The translations under genes and the position numbers were made by a program. The notes beneath the pieces are model-generated. The model searched no databases. It was not told the DNA's origin and was given only the letters and a program-made list of their open reading frames with translations. A DNA stretch of 38,257 nt, taken from contig JASJAS010000030.1 in the NCBI GenBank assembly GCA_030066875.1, forward strand, positions 1 to 38,257. The letters run 5' to 3'. Positions 8,525 through 19,500 of this stretch are shown here, piece by piece (position 1 is the stretch's first letter; the number at the start of each line of letters is the position of its first letter). The DNA comes from Acidimicrobiia bacterium. Lineage in GTDB: Bacteria > Actinomycetota > Acidimicrobiia > Spongiisociales > UBA5794.

Positions 8525-8621
8525 TTTACTCTGGCCGCCGTTGCGACCGGGACTCGAGCATAGAGGCCCCGCCACCGGGAACGTAGACCGAGAAGGCGCA
8601 CGACAAACGCGGACCAGGACG

Positions 8622-8672
8622 CCGTCGAGGCGGTCGTGTGGGAGTGGGGGAAGACCGGGTCCGCCTCGACGG
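8622..8672. repeat. Perfect 12-bp inverted repeat with 27-nt loop
   Basis: CCGTCGAGGCGG (8622-8633) and its exact reverse complement CCGCCTCGACGG (8661-8672) flank a G-rich loop. It lies in the 307-bp gap 8472-8778 between divergent sufB and the Rossmann gene. There is no T-tract, so it is not a classical terminator. The rest of the gap holds the sufB dyad, a GGTATATACC palindrome (8682-8691) and the TAGGCT box of the next gene; I see no gene in it. Confidence 0.6.
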
Positions 8673-8766
8673 ATCATCCTTGGTATATACCTAACGTCGC
8701 ACGTCCGAGAATCGATCCCGGAAATGTCGGTGCGTTGACCATGCAGCCTTCGCCGCCGCCGGGGCT

Positions 8767-8772
8767 TAGGCT
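8767..8772 (+). promoter_or_regulatory. -10 box TAGGCT, leaderless start of the 8779 gene
   Basis: TAGGCT ends 6 nt before ATG 8779 and no Shine-Dalgarno is present. Confidence 0.4.
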
Positions 8773-8778
8773 GGGCTC

Positions 8779-9255
8779 ATGCCTGTGATCGTCATCGGAG
8801 CCGATACCGCCCACGGCCGGGCCATCATGCCGGCGCTCGAGCCGCAATCCGGTGAGATTCGTGTCTTTGTGTCAGACCCCGAATTCGGCGAGCAGCTGCG
8901 GCCCAAAGCCAAGGTTGCCGTAGGTGACGTGTCAGATGGAAGTCACGTAGGCGGGGCCGCCATTGGCGCTTTCTGCGCAATCACGATTGCTACCGCCGCC
9001 GCCGACAATCGGGAGCGGAGCTTTGCACCGACACCCGAAGCGGTGTATGCCCAGTGGGCCGACGGCCTCAGCGACGCAGGCATCGGACGAATCATCTTCG
9101 TCGGTACCCGTGCGGACTTGGAGCTTGCTGCCGCTCTACGCAAAGCTGCCCCCGACTTCGTCTTTGTCGATTCTGCCGCCACCACGGACATCGCGGCCGA
9201 GGTGGCCCGCCGGGAACAGGCTCAGAAGATCTCAGGGCACCAGGGCGCCGGGTAG
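8779..9255 (+). CDS. Small NAD(P)-binding Rossmann-fold-like protein
   Basis: A 158-aa protein that looks like a shortened NmrA/SDR-type Rossmann domain: an N-terminal strand and Gly-containing loop (VIVIGADTAHG), an acidic/arginine strand (IRVFVSDPEFG), a strand before AKVAVGDVSDG, and IGRIIFVGTR. It lacks the catalytic Tyr-Lys of SDR oxidoreductases, so a regulatory or sensor role is more likely than catalysis. Reaction and partner are unknown. The start is supported by the TAGGCT box. Its last 34 bp overlap the convergent eis-like gene. Confidence 0.7.
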   Translation: MPVIVIGADTAHGRAIMPALEPQSGEIRVFVSDPEFGEQLRPKAKVAVGDVSDGSHVGGAAIGAFCAITIATAAADNRERSFAPTPEAVYAQWADGLSDAGIGRIIFVGTRADLELAAALRKAAPDFVFVDSAATTDIAAEVARREQAQKISGHQGAG

Positions 9256-10448
9256 CTGCGAAACATATGGTCGAGCAGTTGGATCGACGCGACATCACCC
9301 CGGAGTTGGCCGGCCCGGGCCAAGCCCCGGGCTCCCTGGCCCCCCAAGTAGAGCGAACCGAGCGTGCTCGACGGCATCGAGACATCGGACTCGGCGGTGA
9401 CCCGCTCGCACTGCCCTACTCCGTCGTTGACCTCGAGCAGATAAGTGCCTTCGTTCCAGCCGCAGAATGAGTCCGCCACCTGCACGGTAAGACGGCCGTC
9501 GGTCTGGTAGCGCCGGGCTTCGAGCGCCGCCGGCAGATTGACAAGTCGTGTCCACAGTCCGTCCGAGACTTTGGTTTCCGCAGCGCGCCCGTTGCGCAGC
9601 ATGAATGGCAATGGATCGTCCGCCGGATTGTTCCAATACTCGACTATCGGGAACAGGTCGATCGTGACGAGGTAATGCCACAGTGCCCGGTAGGCGGCAT
9701 CGGTCGCCGGCATCAACTCACGGATCCTGATCTGCCCATCTGCCAACACGTCCCAGCTGGCTTTCTGCCGATAGGAAACGTATCCGATGGGTTCCCCGTC
9801 GCTCTCGGCGACGGCGTGCCTCATGGAGCTGGCTCCGTCACGGTACTTCTCAGGGTCGTAGAACAACCTGTGGGTCCACCAGTCGGCCGTGCGCTGATAC
9901 ATACCCGGCCGGGTTGGTTGCACACGATCGAAGATCGCCGGCAACAGCCGCTCGGCTTCAGGGCCTTCAACCAGCCGCACCGTCACCCCTTCCTCGGCAC
10001 TTCCGTGTCCGCTATGGCGGACGTCGAGTTTCGCGTTCACGATTGAAGCGGAGGGGCCATAGCCGTAACGGCCGTAGATGGGTGCCTCGGATGCCCACAG
10101 CCCGCCGAGGATCTCGCCTCTCTCCTGCGCCAGATCGAAATGCCTGCGCATCATGGCGGTCAGCATCCCCTGCCGGGTATGCGTCGGGCGCACCGTTACC
10201 ACGGTCAACCCCGTCGTCGCCACCTGGCCTCCACCGGGAACCGTCATCTGAAAGCCGAAGTCTCCACCGGTACCTACGACCTGGTCACCGTCGAAAGCGG
10301 GATACAGCCTCTCGATATCGAATATGGCGGCAAACCGGTCGGCGTCTCCCTCATCCTCTAGATCTGCGTCATACCCGAACGTCGCCGCAAGCGCCGTGCG
10401 AAATGCCGCAACGTCGTCGGCAGTCATCGGGCGTATCTCGAAACTCAT
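9222..10448 (-). CDS. Eis-like GNAT N-acetyltransferase
   Basis: A 408-aa protein matching the Eis family in length and layout: N-terminal GNAT domain, second GNAT-like domain and C-terminal sterol-carrier-like domain. The acetyl-CoA loop is VRPTHTRQGMLTAMM; the conserved ASEAPIYGRYGYG segment carries the proposed catalytic Tyr; the chain ends in Phe, whose C-terminal carboxylate acts in catalysis in Eis. Mycobacterial Eis acetylates aminoglycosides and proteins; the natural substrate here is unknown. ATG 10448 has TAGCGT 7 nt upstream, no Shine-Dalgarno, and three phased palindromes covering the upstream promoter region. It lies directly downstream of the giant surface protein gene on the same strand. 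Confidence 0.9.
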   Translation of the reverse strand: MSFEIRPMTADDVAAFRTALAATFGYDADLEDEGDADRFAAIFDIERLYPAFDGDQVVGTGGDFGFQMTVPGGGQVATTGLTVVTVRPTHTRQGMLTAMMRRHFDLAQERGEILGGLWASEAPIYGRYGYGPSASIVNAKLDVRHSGHGSAEEGVTVRLVEGPEAERLLPAIFDRVQPTRPGMYQRTADWWTHRLFYDPEKYRDGASSMRHAVAESDGEPIGYVSYRQKASWDVLADGQIRIRELMPATDAAYRALWHYLVTIDLFPIVEYWNNPADDPLPFMLRNGRAAETKVSDGLWTRLVNLPAALEARRYQTDGRLTVQVADSFCGWNEGTYLLEVNDGVGQCERVTAESDVSMPSSTLGSLYLGGQGARGLARAGQLRGDVASIQLLDHMFRSYPAPWCPEIF

Positions 10449-10455
10449 GGAGGCA

Positions 10456-10461
10456 ACGCTA
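10456..10461 (-). promoter_or_regulatory. -10 box TAGCGT, leaderless start of eis-like gene
   Basis: On the minus strand TAGCGT lies 7 nt before ATG 10448. Its first base is shared with the first of the three 16-bp repeats, which fill the -15 to -55 region. Confidence 0.45.
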
Positions 10462-10504
10462 TCAGGCCTGATGGTCGTCAGGCCTGATCGTCATCAGGCC
10501 TGAT
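10461..10504. repeat. Three 16-bp-phased palindromes (ATCAGGCCTGAT)
   Basis: Copies at 10461-10472, 10477-10488 and 10493-10504 start exactly 16 bp apart; the first and third are perfect 12-bp palindromes and the second differs only in its first base. They fill the 58-bp gap between the giant gene and the eis-like gene, immediately upstream of the eis -10 box. Most likely they are operators for the eis-like gene. Confidence 0.85.
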
Positions 10505-10506
10505 CG

Positions 10507-13500
10507 CTACGGCCGCCGGGAACGGCCCGCTTGCCGGTCCGACGCCGTTGCCCGGCGCGCGCCGATGACCAAGGCGGCTCCGGCGAACAGGAGCAAGAGG
10601 CCGAAGACGGCAAACCGCACCACATCGGTCCCTGTCCGGGGCAGCTCCCCGATCGACACGGTGTCTACATCAGAGTTGTCGGTCATGTCCGGTTCGACGA
10701 TGGGGCCGTCGGACTCGACATCAGCAGTGTTGTCGATCGCCCCGGTAGCCGATCCGCTGATGACGGTCGCGATGGTAATGATCGACTCTGCATCGGGCCC
10801 GAGATCACCGTCGAGCACGCAATCCACAGTCTGGTCCAGGATGCTGCAAGTCCAATCGTCACCGGACACCCCGGTTATCGGCAGTGCTGCCGGAACTACG
10901 TCCCGGACCGTTATTGGCCCGAGAGCCGGTCCGGGACCGTCGTTGCCAACCGTGATCACGTATTCGACCCGCTCGCCGACCTGCTCCCCACCATGCGATG
11001 TCTTGGTCAGCCAGAGGTTGAACCCAGGGACGTAGCCAAAATCGTTGTCGGTGCTGACCTCTCCAGCAGCAACGTTGACAGACGTCATGTGGTCCAAGTA
11101 GCCATCTGGATCGAACGTTGCCTGCATCAGTGGCGGCAGAGTTGTTGGATCGACAACCACGACGTATGCGCCGGCGGGCACGCCGGCAAAGGTGAAGGAC
11201 CCATCAGTTGCGGTGACCGCGGTCGCCACCATGGCATCATCAGCCGAGCCAACCTCGCCGTCGGGACCTGGATCAACCAGCGAGACCAGAACCCCCTTGA
11301 GCCCGGTTTCGTCCCCTCCGATAGCAGTATCGGCGTCCGCATCCTTCCAGACAGTGCCCGCGACGCTGCCTATGTTCGGGAAGACAATCGGAGTTGGGTC
11401 GTTGTTGTCGGAAGGGTCGTTATTGCCATCTGGATCAGGGTCGGCGCCGTCCTGGGAGATGTCACTCAAGGTTGTATCGGCCGGCGAAACGCCCTGCACC
11501 GTAGCCGAGTTCCAGTGCGGCCCCAGCTCGCCTGCCGGCGTCACCCGGACCGTGACGTCGATTGTGGCACTACTCCCAACCGGCATCGTGTCGTTGCCTG
11601 CCAGCAGCCAGACATCGGTGGCGCCATCGTATGTGGGCGAAACCGCGAGATCTTCTGAGGTGGCACTGACCAGCAGCCAGGATTCAACCGTTGTGAAAGT
11701 CGTTGCGAGGTCGTCCGTCACCTGGATCTCTGTGAGGACCACGTCGCCGTAGTTCTGGATCAGGAGGGTGTAGGTGAGATCGTAGGATCCGTCACCGTTC
11801 GAGACCGGTGCACCGCTGACGACCTTGGCGATGCCGAGTGCCGGGCCTTCATCGAATGACACCGGCGTGGGGTCCTCTTCGTCCGGCATGCCGTCGCCGT
11901 CGGTATCGGGGTCGATGCCGACAGTTGAGTCATCGGTGACGGTGCCCCCCGTCGGGGTCGATCCAACAACCACCGCTGTGTTCTCATGCGGCCCGACGTC
12001 GGGCCCGGGGATCACCGAGAACGAGATGCGGACGTTGCCGATCTCCCCTGGGTCGATCGTCTGCCCGGGAGAAAGGATGTTGGAACCCGCAGTACCGTCC
12101 CAGGCGAGGTTGGCGACATATGTGCCGTCGGTTGCGGCAAAGCCGGTCGGAGCAAGCAGCGCAAGCTGCGTTGTCACGTCGTCGTAGATCTCCAAGTCGC
12201 TGATCGTGACACCGCCGAGGTTCTCGAATGTGAGCAAGTAGACGACCGTGTAGGTACCGTCGCCGTTGTTGACTGCCCCGGCCACGCTTTTCGCCAACCC
12301 GATAACGGCGGGGATCACTGCCGCGTTGTCCTCGTCGTCCTCCGATTGGTCCCCATCATCGTTGTCCGGAGTCGAGTCCGGATCGTGCTGGTCGGCGGCG
12401 GTTACTTCCGCGATGTTGACGTAGTCGGTTGGCAGGGCATCCACCAGCGCATCAAAGGTGACAACAACGGAACCACCTGCGGGAACGCCGAGCCCGGACC
12501 AGATGACGGTTGACCCAACCAGAGTCCCGCCGGAGGAGATGTTGGAGATGCCTGAGTATCCGACCGGGAGGTCGTCTTCGATGCTCACCCCGGTGGCGTC
12601 ATCCGGGCCGGCATTGGTCACGGTGATCGTGAAGGTGACCGTCTCCCCCACATTCGGAGCGGGGCCAGAAACCACCTTGTTCAGCGACAGATCCGCAGCC
12701 TGCGGAACAACCGCCGCCGAGTCTTCGTCATCCTCCGACTGATCCCCATCGTCGTTATCCGGTGTCGAATCCGGATCGAACTGGTTGACAGCCGTCACTT
12801 GGGCGACGTTGACATAGTCGGTTGGCGGGGCCTCGATCGTTGCGTCGAACGTCACAGTGGCCGAACCGCCTGCGGCAACCGACAGTCCGCTCCACGTGAT
12901 CGTCGAACCCACCAGAGCGCCACCCGACGAGACGTTGGCGATCCCGCTGAATCCGACCGGCACAACGTCCTCGACCGCAACTCCGGTTGCATCGTCGGGA
13001 CCGTCGTTGTTCACCACGATCGTGAATGTCACAACCTCACCCAAGTTGGGTGCCGAGTTCGATACGGACTTGTCGAGTGACAGGTCGGCAACCTGTGGAG
13101 CGGCCGCCGCGCGGTCCTCGTCATCTTCGGACTGGTCCCCGTCGTCGTTGTCGGGAGACGAATCCGGATCGTGCTGATCCGCGGCTGTGATTTGGGCGAT
13201 GTTGACGTAGTCGGCCGGTGGCGCATCCACGACGGCTTCAAACGTCAAGTCGACCGAAGCACCAGTGGCGATGTTCAGCCCGGACCAGCCGATAGTCGAG
13301 CCAACCAGCGCACCACCAGACGAGACATTGAAGACTCCGGAGTATCCGTCGGGAACCACATCCGCAACGGCAACCCCGGACGCATCGTCCGGACCGGCGT
13401 TCGACAGGGTGATCGTGAAGGTGACCGTTTCTCCGATGTTTGGCGTCGCGTCCGATACGGCCTTGACCAGCGACAGGTCGGCGCTCTGCGGAACCACGGA

Positions 13501-16500
13501 TGCGTTGTCTTCATCGTCCTCGGATTGGTCGCCGTCGTCGTTGGCGGGTGTCGAGTCGGGATCATGCTGATCGGACGAAGCCACCTCGGCCGCATTGGTG
13601 TACTCGCCCGGCGCACCCGAGGGAGCATCGACGCCGGCGGCAAAGGTGAGCACCACCGATGACCCCGCAGAGAGCGTACCGACGGTCCAGCGCAGGGTCG
13701 GAGCACCCGTCTCGTCTTGGGCAACTCCGCCGGCCATCGAGCCCGATTGGTAGCTGTAGCCGGTTGGGAGCGGATCGACGATGCTCACTCCGGTGGCGTC
13801 ATCCGGACCGGCATTGGTCACGGTGATGGCAAACGTGACAATGTCGCCAACGTTTGGTGCCGGATCCGACACGGCCTTGACCAGCGACAGATCCGCAACC
13901 TGGGGGACGACGGACGCGTTGTCCTCATCGTCCTCAGACTGGTCGCCATCGTCGTTGGCAGGCGTCGAATCCGGATCGTGCTGATCAGCAGCGGTCAACT
14001 GGGCCACATTGTTGTGGTCTGCAGGCGGCGCCTCCACGACCACATCGAACGTCAGGACGGTGGAACCACCTGCGGGAACTGCGAGCCCGCTCCAGGCGAC
14101 CGTTGAGCCAACCAGCGAACCGCCCGCAGAGATGTTGCCGACCGTTGAATACCCGGCAGGGACCACATCCTCGACGGCAACCCCGGTGGCGTGATCCGGA
14201 CCGGCATTGGTCACGGTGATCGTGAACGTGACCGTGTCCCCCACGTTCGGAGTCGTGCCAGAAACAACCTTGTTCAAAGACAGATCTGAACTCTGTGGGG
14301 CGACAGAGGCAGAGTCTTCGTCATCCTCCGACTGATCGCCGTCGTCGTTGTCCGGCGTCGAGTCGGGATCGTGTTGGTCGGCGGCCGTCACCTCCGCGAT
14401 GTTGACGTAGTCGGTTGGCGGGGCCTCTACCAGCGCATCAAAGGTGATGCTGATCGAAGCACCGCTGGAGACGCTCAACCCGTTCCAGGTGACAGTCGCG
14501 CCGACGGCGGTTCCGCCGGACGAGACGTTGGAGATACCTGAGTATCCGGCAGGGACCACATCCTCGACGGCAACTCCGGCGGCGCCATCCGGACCGGCAT
14601 TGGATACCGTGATCGTGAACGTGACCGTATCCCCCACGTTCGGTGCCGGATTCGAAACAATCTTGCTCAGTGACAGGTCGGCAACCTGCGGTATCAGGTC
14701 CACGCTGTCTTCGTCGTCCTCGGACTGATCGCCGTCGTCGTTGCCCGGGGTTGAATCTGGGTCGTGCTGATCCGAGGCGGTCACCTCGGCGACGTTGTTG
14801 TAGTCGGCCGGCGGTGCCGCCACAACTGCGTCGAAGGTCACGGCGGTTGACCCGCCGGATGCCACACTGAGGCCGGCCCAGGTGACCGTCGAGCCGACGG
14901 CGGTTCCGCCGGAGGAGATGTTGGAGATACCTGAGTATCCGGCGGGGACACGGTCCTCGACACTCACTCCGGTGGCGTCATCCGGTCCACCGTTCCAGAC
15001 CGTGATCGTGAATGTCACCGTATCCCCCACATTCGGAGTTGTGTCGGAAACGCTCTTGACCACCGACAGGTCTGCGCTCTGCGGCGTGACACTGGCGCTG
15101 TCTTCGTCGTCCTCGGACTGATCGCCGTCGTCGTTGCCCGGGGTTGAATCTGGGTCGAGGGTGTCGGTGGCAGCGACTTCGGCGATGTTCAGATACTCGT
15201 CCGCTGCACCCGTTGGTGCCTGAACGATGGCGGAGAACGTGAGGTTGACCGACGTACCTGACGAGAGGGCGTCGACCGTCCAGTTGAGAAGCGGGGCGCT
15301 GCTATCGCTGCGCGAGTCACCGCCGGAGATCGAGCCTGCCTGATAGCTGTAGCCGGAGGGGAGAACGTCGACGACATCAACGTTGGTTGCAGTATCCGGA
15401 CCGTCGTTGACCAGCGACAGAATGAACGTGACGACATCCCCGACGTTGGGCGTCGGGTCCGACACAGACTTGAAGAGGGACAGGTCGGCCCGAGCGGTCA
15501 ACACAGTCTCCGAATCATCGGCAGAAGTCGGCGTACCTGCCGGAGCCAACCCAACAACGGTGGCAGTGTTGTCGATCTGGCCGGCGGCAGCATCGGCCGC
15601 GGTCACGGTGTAGGTAGCGGCACAGGTCATGGTTGCAGTCGGGGCCAGAGTGGAGCCTTGAGCGGGCACGCAGCCAACGGTGCCGAGACCCGGCAGCGGG
15701 TCGGTGACGGTGACGTTGGTCAGGCTGGTGTCGCCGGTGTTCTCTACATCGAACTGGTAGGTCAAGGTGTCACCGATCGAGACATCACCGGTACCGTCCT
15801 CGTCGGCGTTGCCGGCCAGGGATTTGTCGAGGGTGATGGCGGGTCCACCCTCGATCGGGGTTACCACCGTGTCGTCGTCACTGACTGTTGCGGAGTCAGG
15901 ATCGGTCCCCATTGCGGTAGCGGTGTTGAAGATCTGAGTGTTGTCGACGTCGATCTGGGTGACCACATAGTCGGCGGTACAGATCAGCGAATCGCCCGGT
16001 AGCAGCGTCGCCGGTTGAGCCGGCACACAGGAGAACGCCCCGAGACCGGGTAGCGGATCGCTGATAGTGACTCCGGTCAAGGTGACGTTGCCGGTGTTGG
16101 TTGCTTCGAACTGGTAAGTAAGAGTGTCGTCGCGAGTGATTCCTCCGGAGCCGTCCTCGTCGGCATTGCCGGCCACGAACTTGTCGAGCGATATCGAAGG
16201 GATCTGAGCTATGAGGACCGTCTCGCCGTCGGTAGCTGACACGAGGCTGGAGTCGGGGGCAAGCCCGTCGGCCGTCGCGGTATTCAAGATCTGGCCCTGA
16301 TCGACGTTGGTTTGAGTGACCGTGTAGGTGGCGACGCATGAGATCGATTCACCCGGAGCGAGGACGGCCGGTAGCGCCGGTGCACAGGAGATCGCCGAGA
16401 GGCCTGGCAACGGATCGAATACTCGGACCGCACTCAGAGTCACATCACCGTTGTTGGTGGCAACGAAGCTGTACGTGAGCGTGTCGGCAATCGACACTCC

Positions 16501-19500
16501 GCCGGAGCCGTCCTCGTCGGCGTTGAGTAGAAGACCCTTGACCAAGGTGATCGCCGGACCCGTCTCTACCGGGGTTGCTACCGCGTCATCGTCGGTCACG
16601 TCTGTCCCGTTCGGGTCGGTGCCGGTTGCAGTTGCCGTGTTGACGACGAATCCGGTGTTGGCATCGTCCAAGGTGACGGTGTGTGCCCCAGTGCACGTGG
16701 TTGTCTCCCCAGGCGCCAGAACCGTCAGCGGACAAACGACCCCGGCGATGAGCGGATCGGCGACCCCAACCGAGCTCAAGGTGACGTTTCCGGTGTTCTC
16801 GACTACGAAGTCGTAGCTGAGCGTGTCACCGACCGTGACGTCACCGGAAGCGTCCTCGTCGGCATTGCCGGTCATTGACTTCGTCAGATCGATGGCCGGT
16901 TCCGCCGGGATGAGCACCAAGTGGTTGTCCGTATCGGTGACGTCGTCGCCGCTATCGCCGGGGTTGCCTCCAGGCCGTTCGGCCACGACCGTCGCCGTGT
17001 TGTCGATCGAACCGGCATCGACGTCCGCTTGATTGACCGAGTAAGTGGCCGTGCATGCAATCGCCGCACCGGTGGCGAGCGATGACCCGGCTGCGGGTGC
17101 GCAGCTCAGAGGGCTCAATCCCGGCATCGGATCGGTGATCACCACCAGGTCGAGGGTCACGTCACCGTCGTTGGTGGCAACGAATCGATATGTGATCGTG
17201 TCCCCGGTCGATAGAGAGCCCGAACCGTCCTCATCTGCGTTGGACAGCAGGCTCTTCACCAGAACGATCGACGGGTTCTGTGGTGGGGAGACCAGTTCGT
17301 CATCATCATCGGTTACCGGGTTGCCTTGCGGGTCCTCGGCGGCAGCCGTCGCGGTGTTGCTGATCGAACCAGCATCGATGTCGCTTTGGGTAACGACATG
17401 GTTGGTTGTGCAAACCATTGACTCACCCGGCATCAGCGCCGTCTGGGGACAAGTAACCGGGCCACCGGTGAGGGGGTCATCGACCGCTACGTTGCTGAGG
17501 GTGACGTCACCCTGATTCTCCACGGTCAGCTCGTACGTCAGAGTGTCGTTGCGGGAAATGTCTCCCGATCCATCTTCGTCCGCGTTTGACTGGAATCGTT
17601 TGACGATGCTCACCGACGGGTTCTGGGCGGTGGTGGTCGAGGCGCTGTCTTGGTCCATGACCGAACCACCGCCACCACTGTCGTCCCCGACAGCGGTTGC
17701 AGTGTTGACGATCTGGCCTGCATCAACATCGGCCTGACTGACCGAGTAGGTCGCACTGCATGTCACGGCCGTGGCAGGCGCCAGTGAGGAACCGGCGACA
17801 GGTACACAGGAGAGCGCCGACATCCCCGGGAGGGGGTCGGTGACGACGACGTTGTCCAATCCGACATCACCATCGTTGGTGGCAACGAACTGATAGGTCA
17901 GCGTGTCGCCCAGGCTGACATCACCGCTGCCATCCTCGTCGGCGTTGCCGAACACAGTCTTGGCTAGGTCGATCGAAGGGTTGCGGTCGGGCAGTACCGT
18001 TTCGTCATCGTCGTCCGAGATCGGTTGCCCGCTGGGTTGCTGGCCCGTGGCGGTCGCGGTGTTGTCGATCCGCCCCGCATCCACATCGGGCTGGGTAACA
18101 ACATAGGTTGCCGTGCAGGAGACCATGTCGGATGGGACAAGCGTTACCGGGAGTGTGTCGGGTCCGCAGGAGAAGGCAGAAAGACCGGGCAGCGGGTCGG
18201 TGATGTTCACCACGCTCAACGTGACGTTGCCGTCGTTGACCACGGTGAATTGGTAGGTCAGCGTGTCGTTGAGTGTTACGTCACCTGAAAGATCCTCGTC
18301 GGCGTTGGCGGCAAGACTCTTGATGAGGGTGATCGACGGGTTCTGGGCGGCGGAGACAGATTCGGACGCAGAGTCGGTCACTTCTTTCCCACCGGCGGAT
18401 ATGCCGGTGACGGTTGCGGTGTTGTCGATCGAGCCCGCATCGATATCCGTCTGGGTAACTGTGTAGGAGGCGGAGCAGGTCATCTGCTCGGTCGGTGCAA
18501 GTGGGGTGCCTGCCCCTGGGGCACAAGACAATGCGGAGAGGCCCGGCAGCGGGTCCCCGACAACGACGTTGTTGAGCGTGATGTTGCCGTCATTGGTAGC
18601 GACGAACTCGTAGGTGAGCGTGTCGCCGATCGAGGTGTCGCCGGATCCATCTTCGTCGGCGTTGGACAGCAACGCCTTGGCCAGGTCGATCGAAGGGTTC
18701 TGCTCCAGGATCGCCATCTCATCGTCTTCGTCGGTCACCGGCTGGCTGTTTGGATCCTCGGCCGTCACCGAGGCGGTATTGGCTATGTGCCCGACGTCGA
18801 TATCCATCTGGGTGACGGTGTAGGCAGCGGTGCAGGTCATGGATTCGTTCGGCGACAAGGTGCTTTGCGGACAACCGACGGGACCACCCACCAGGGGATC
18901 GGTAACCAGGACGTTCGCCAGATCCACGTTTCCGGTGTTGGTAACAACGAACTCATAGTCGAACGTGTCGCCCGCCCCGATTCCGGCGAGATCGGTGAGC
19001 AGCGACTTGACGACGGTGATGGCCGGCACGTGGTTGATCGGCACGGTTTCCGATGCGTTGGCCACGACCGGACGGTCTGCGGGATCGACGGCTGACATTG
19101 TGGCGGTGTTGTCGATGCGGCTGGTGTTGACGTCGGCTTGGGTCACGGTGTAGGTGGCGGTACACGTCATCGTCTGCCCGGTTGCCAGCGCGGCCGGCTG
19201 CACCGGTGAACACGACAGCGCGGAGAGGCCGGTCATGGGGTCCGCAATGGTCACGTTGCTGAGATCCGTATCGCCGACGTTCTCCGCTATGAACCGATAG
19301 GTGAGGGTGTCTCCTACCGATACATCCGCCGAACCGTCTTCGTCGGCGTTGGAGAGCAGTGACTTGGCGAGATCGACCGCCGGAAAGGCTATCGGATCGG
19401 TGACGTCGTCTGTTGTGAAGATCGGCTGCTGCCGGGACGCCACGTAGGCGGTGTTGGTGATCTCGGTGAGGTTAGGTATGAGCGGGTTAGCCAGCGTTGC

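Noticed and set aside
8468-8677. 69-codon minus-strand frame upstream of sufB
   Set aside because: It overlaps the sufB start, covers the inverted repeat, and has no recognisable domain or ribosome binding site.
10461-10504. Short CRISPR-like array
   Set aside because: Units are 12-bp palindromes with 4-bp spacers, far too short, and no cas genes are near.
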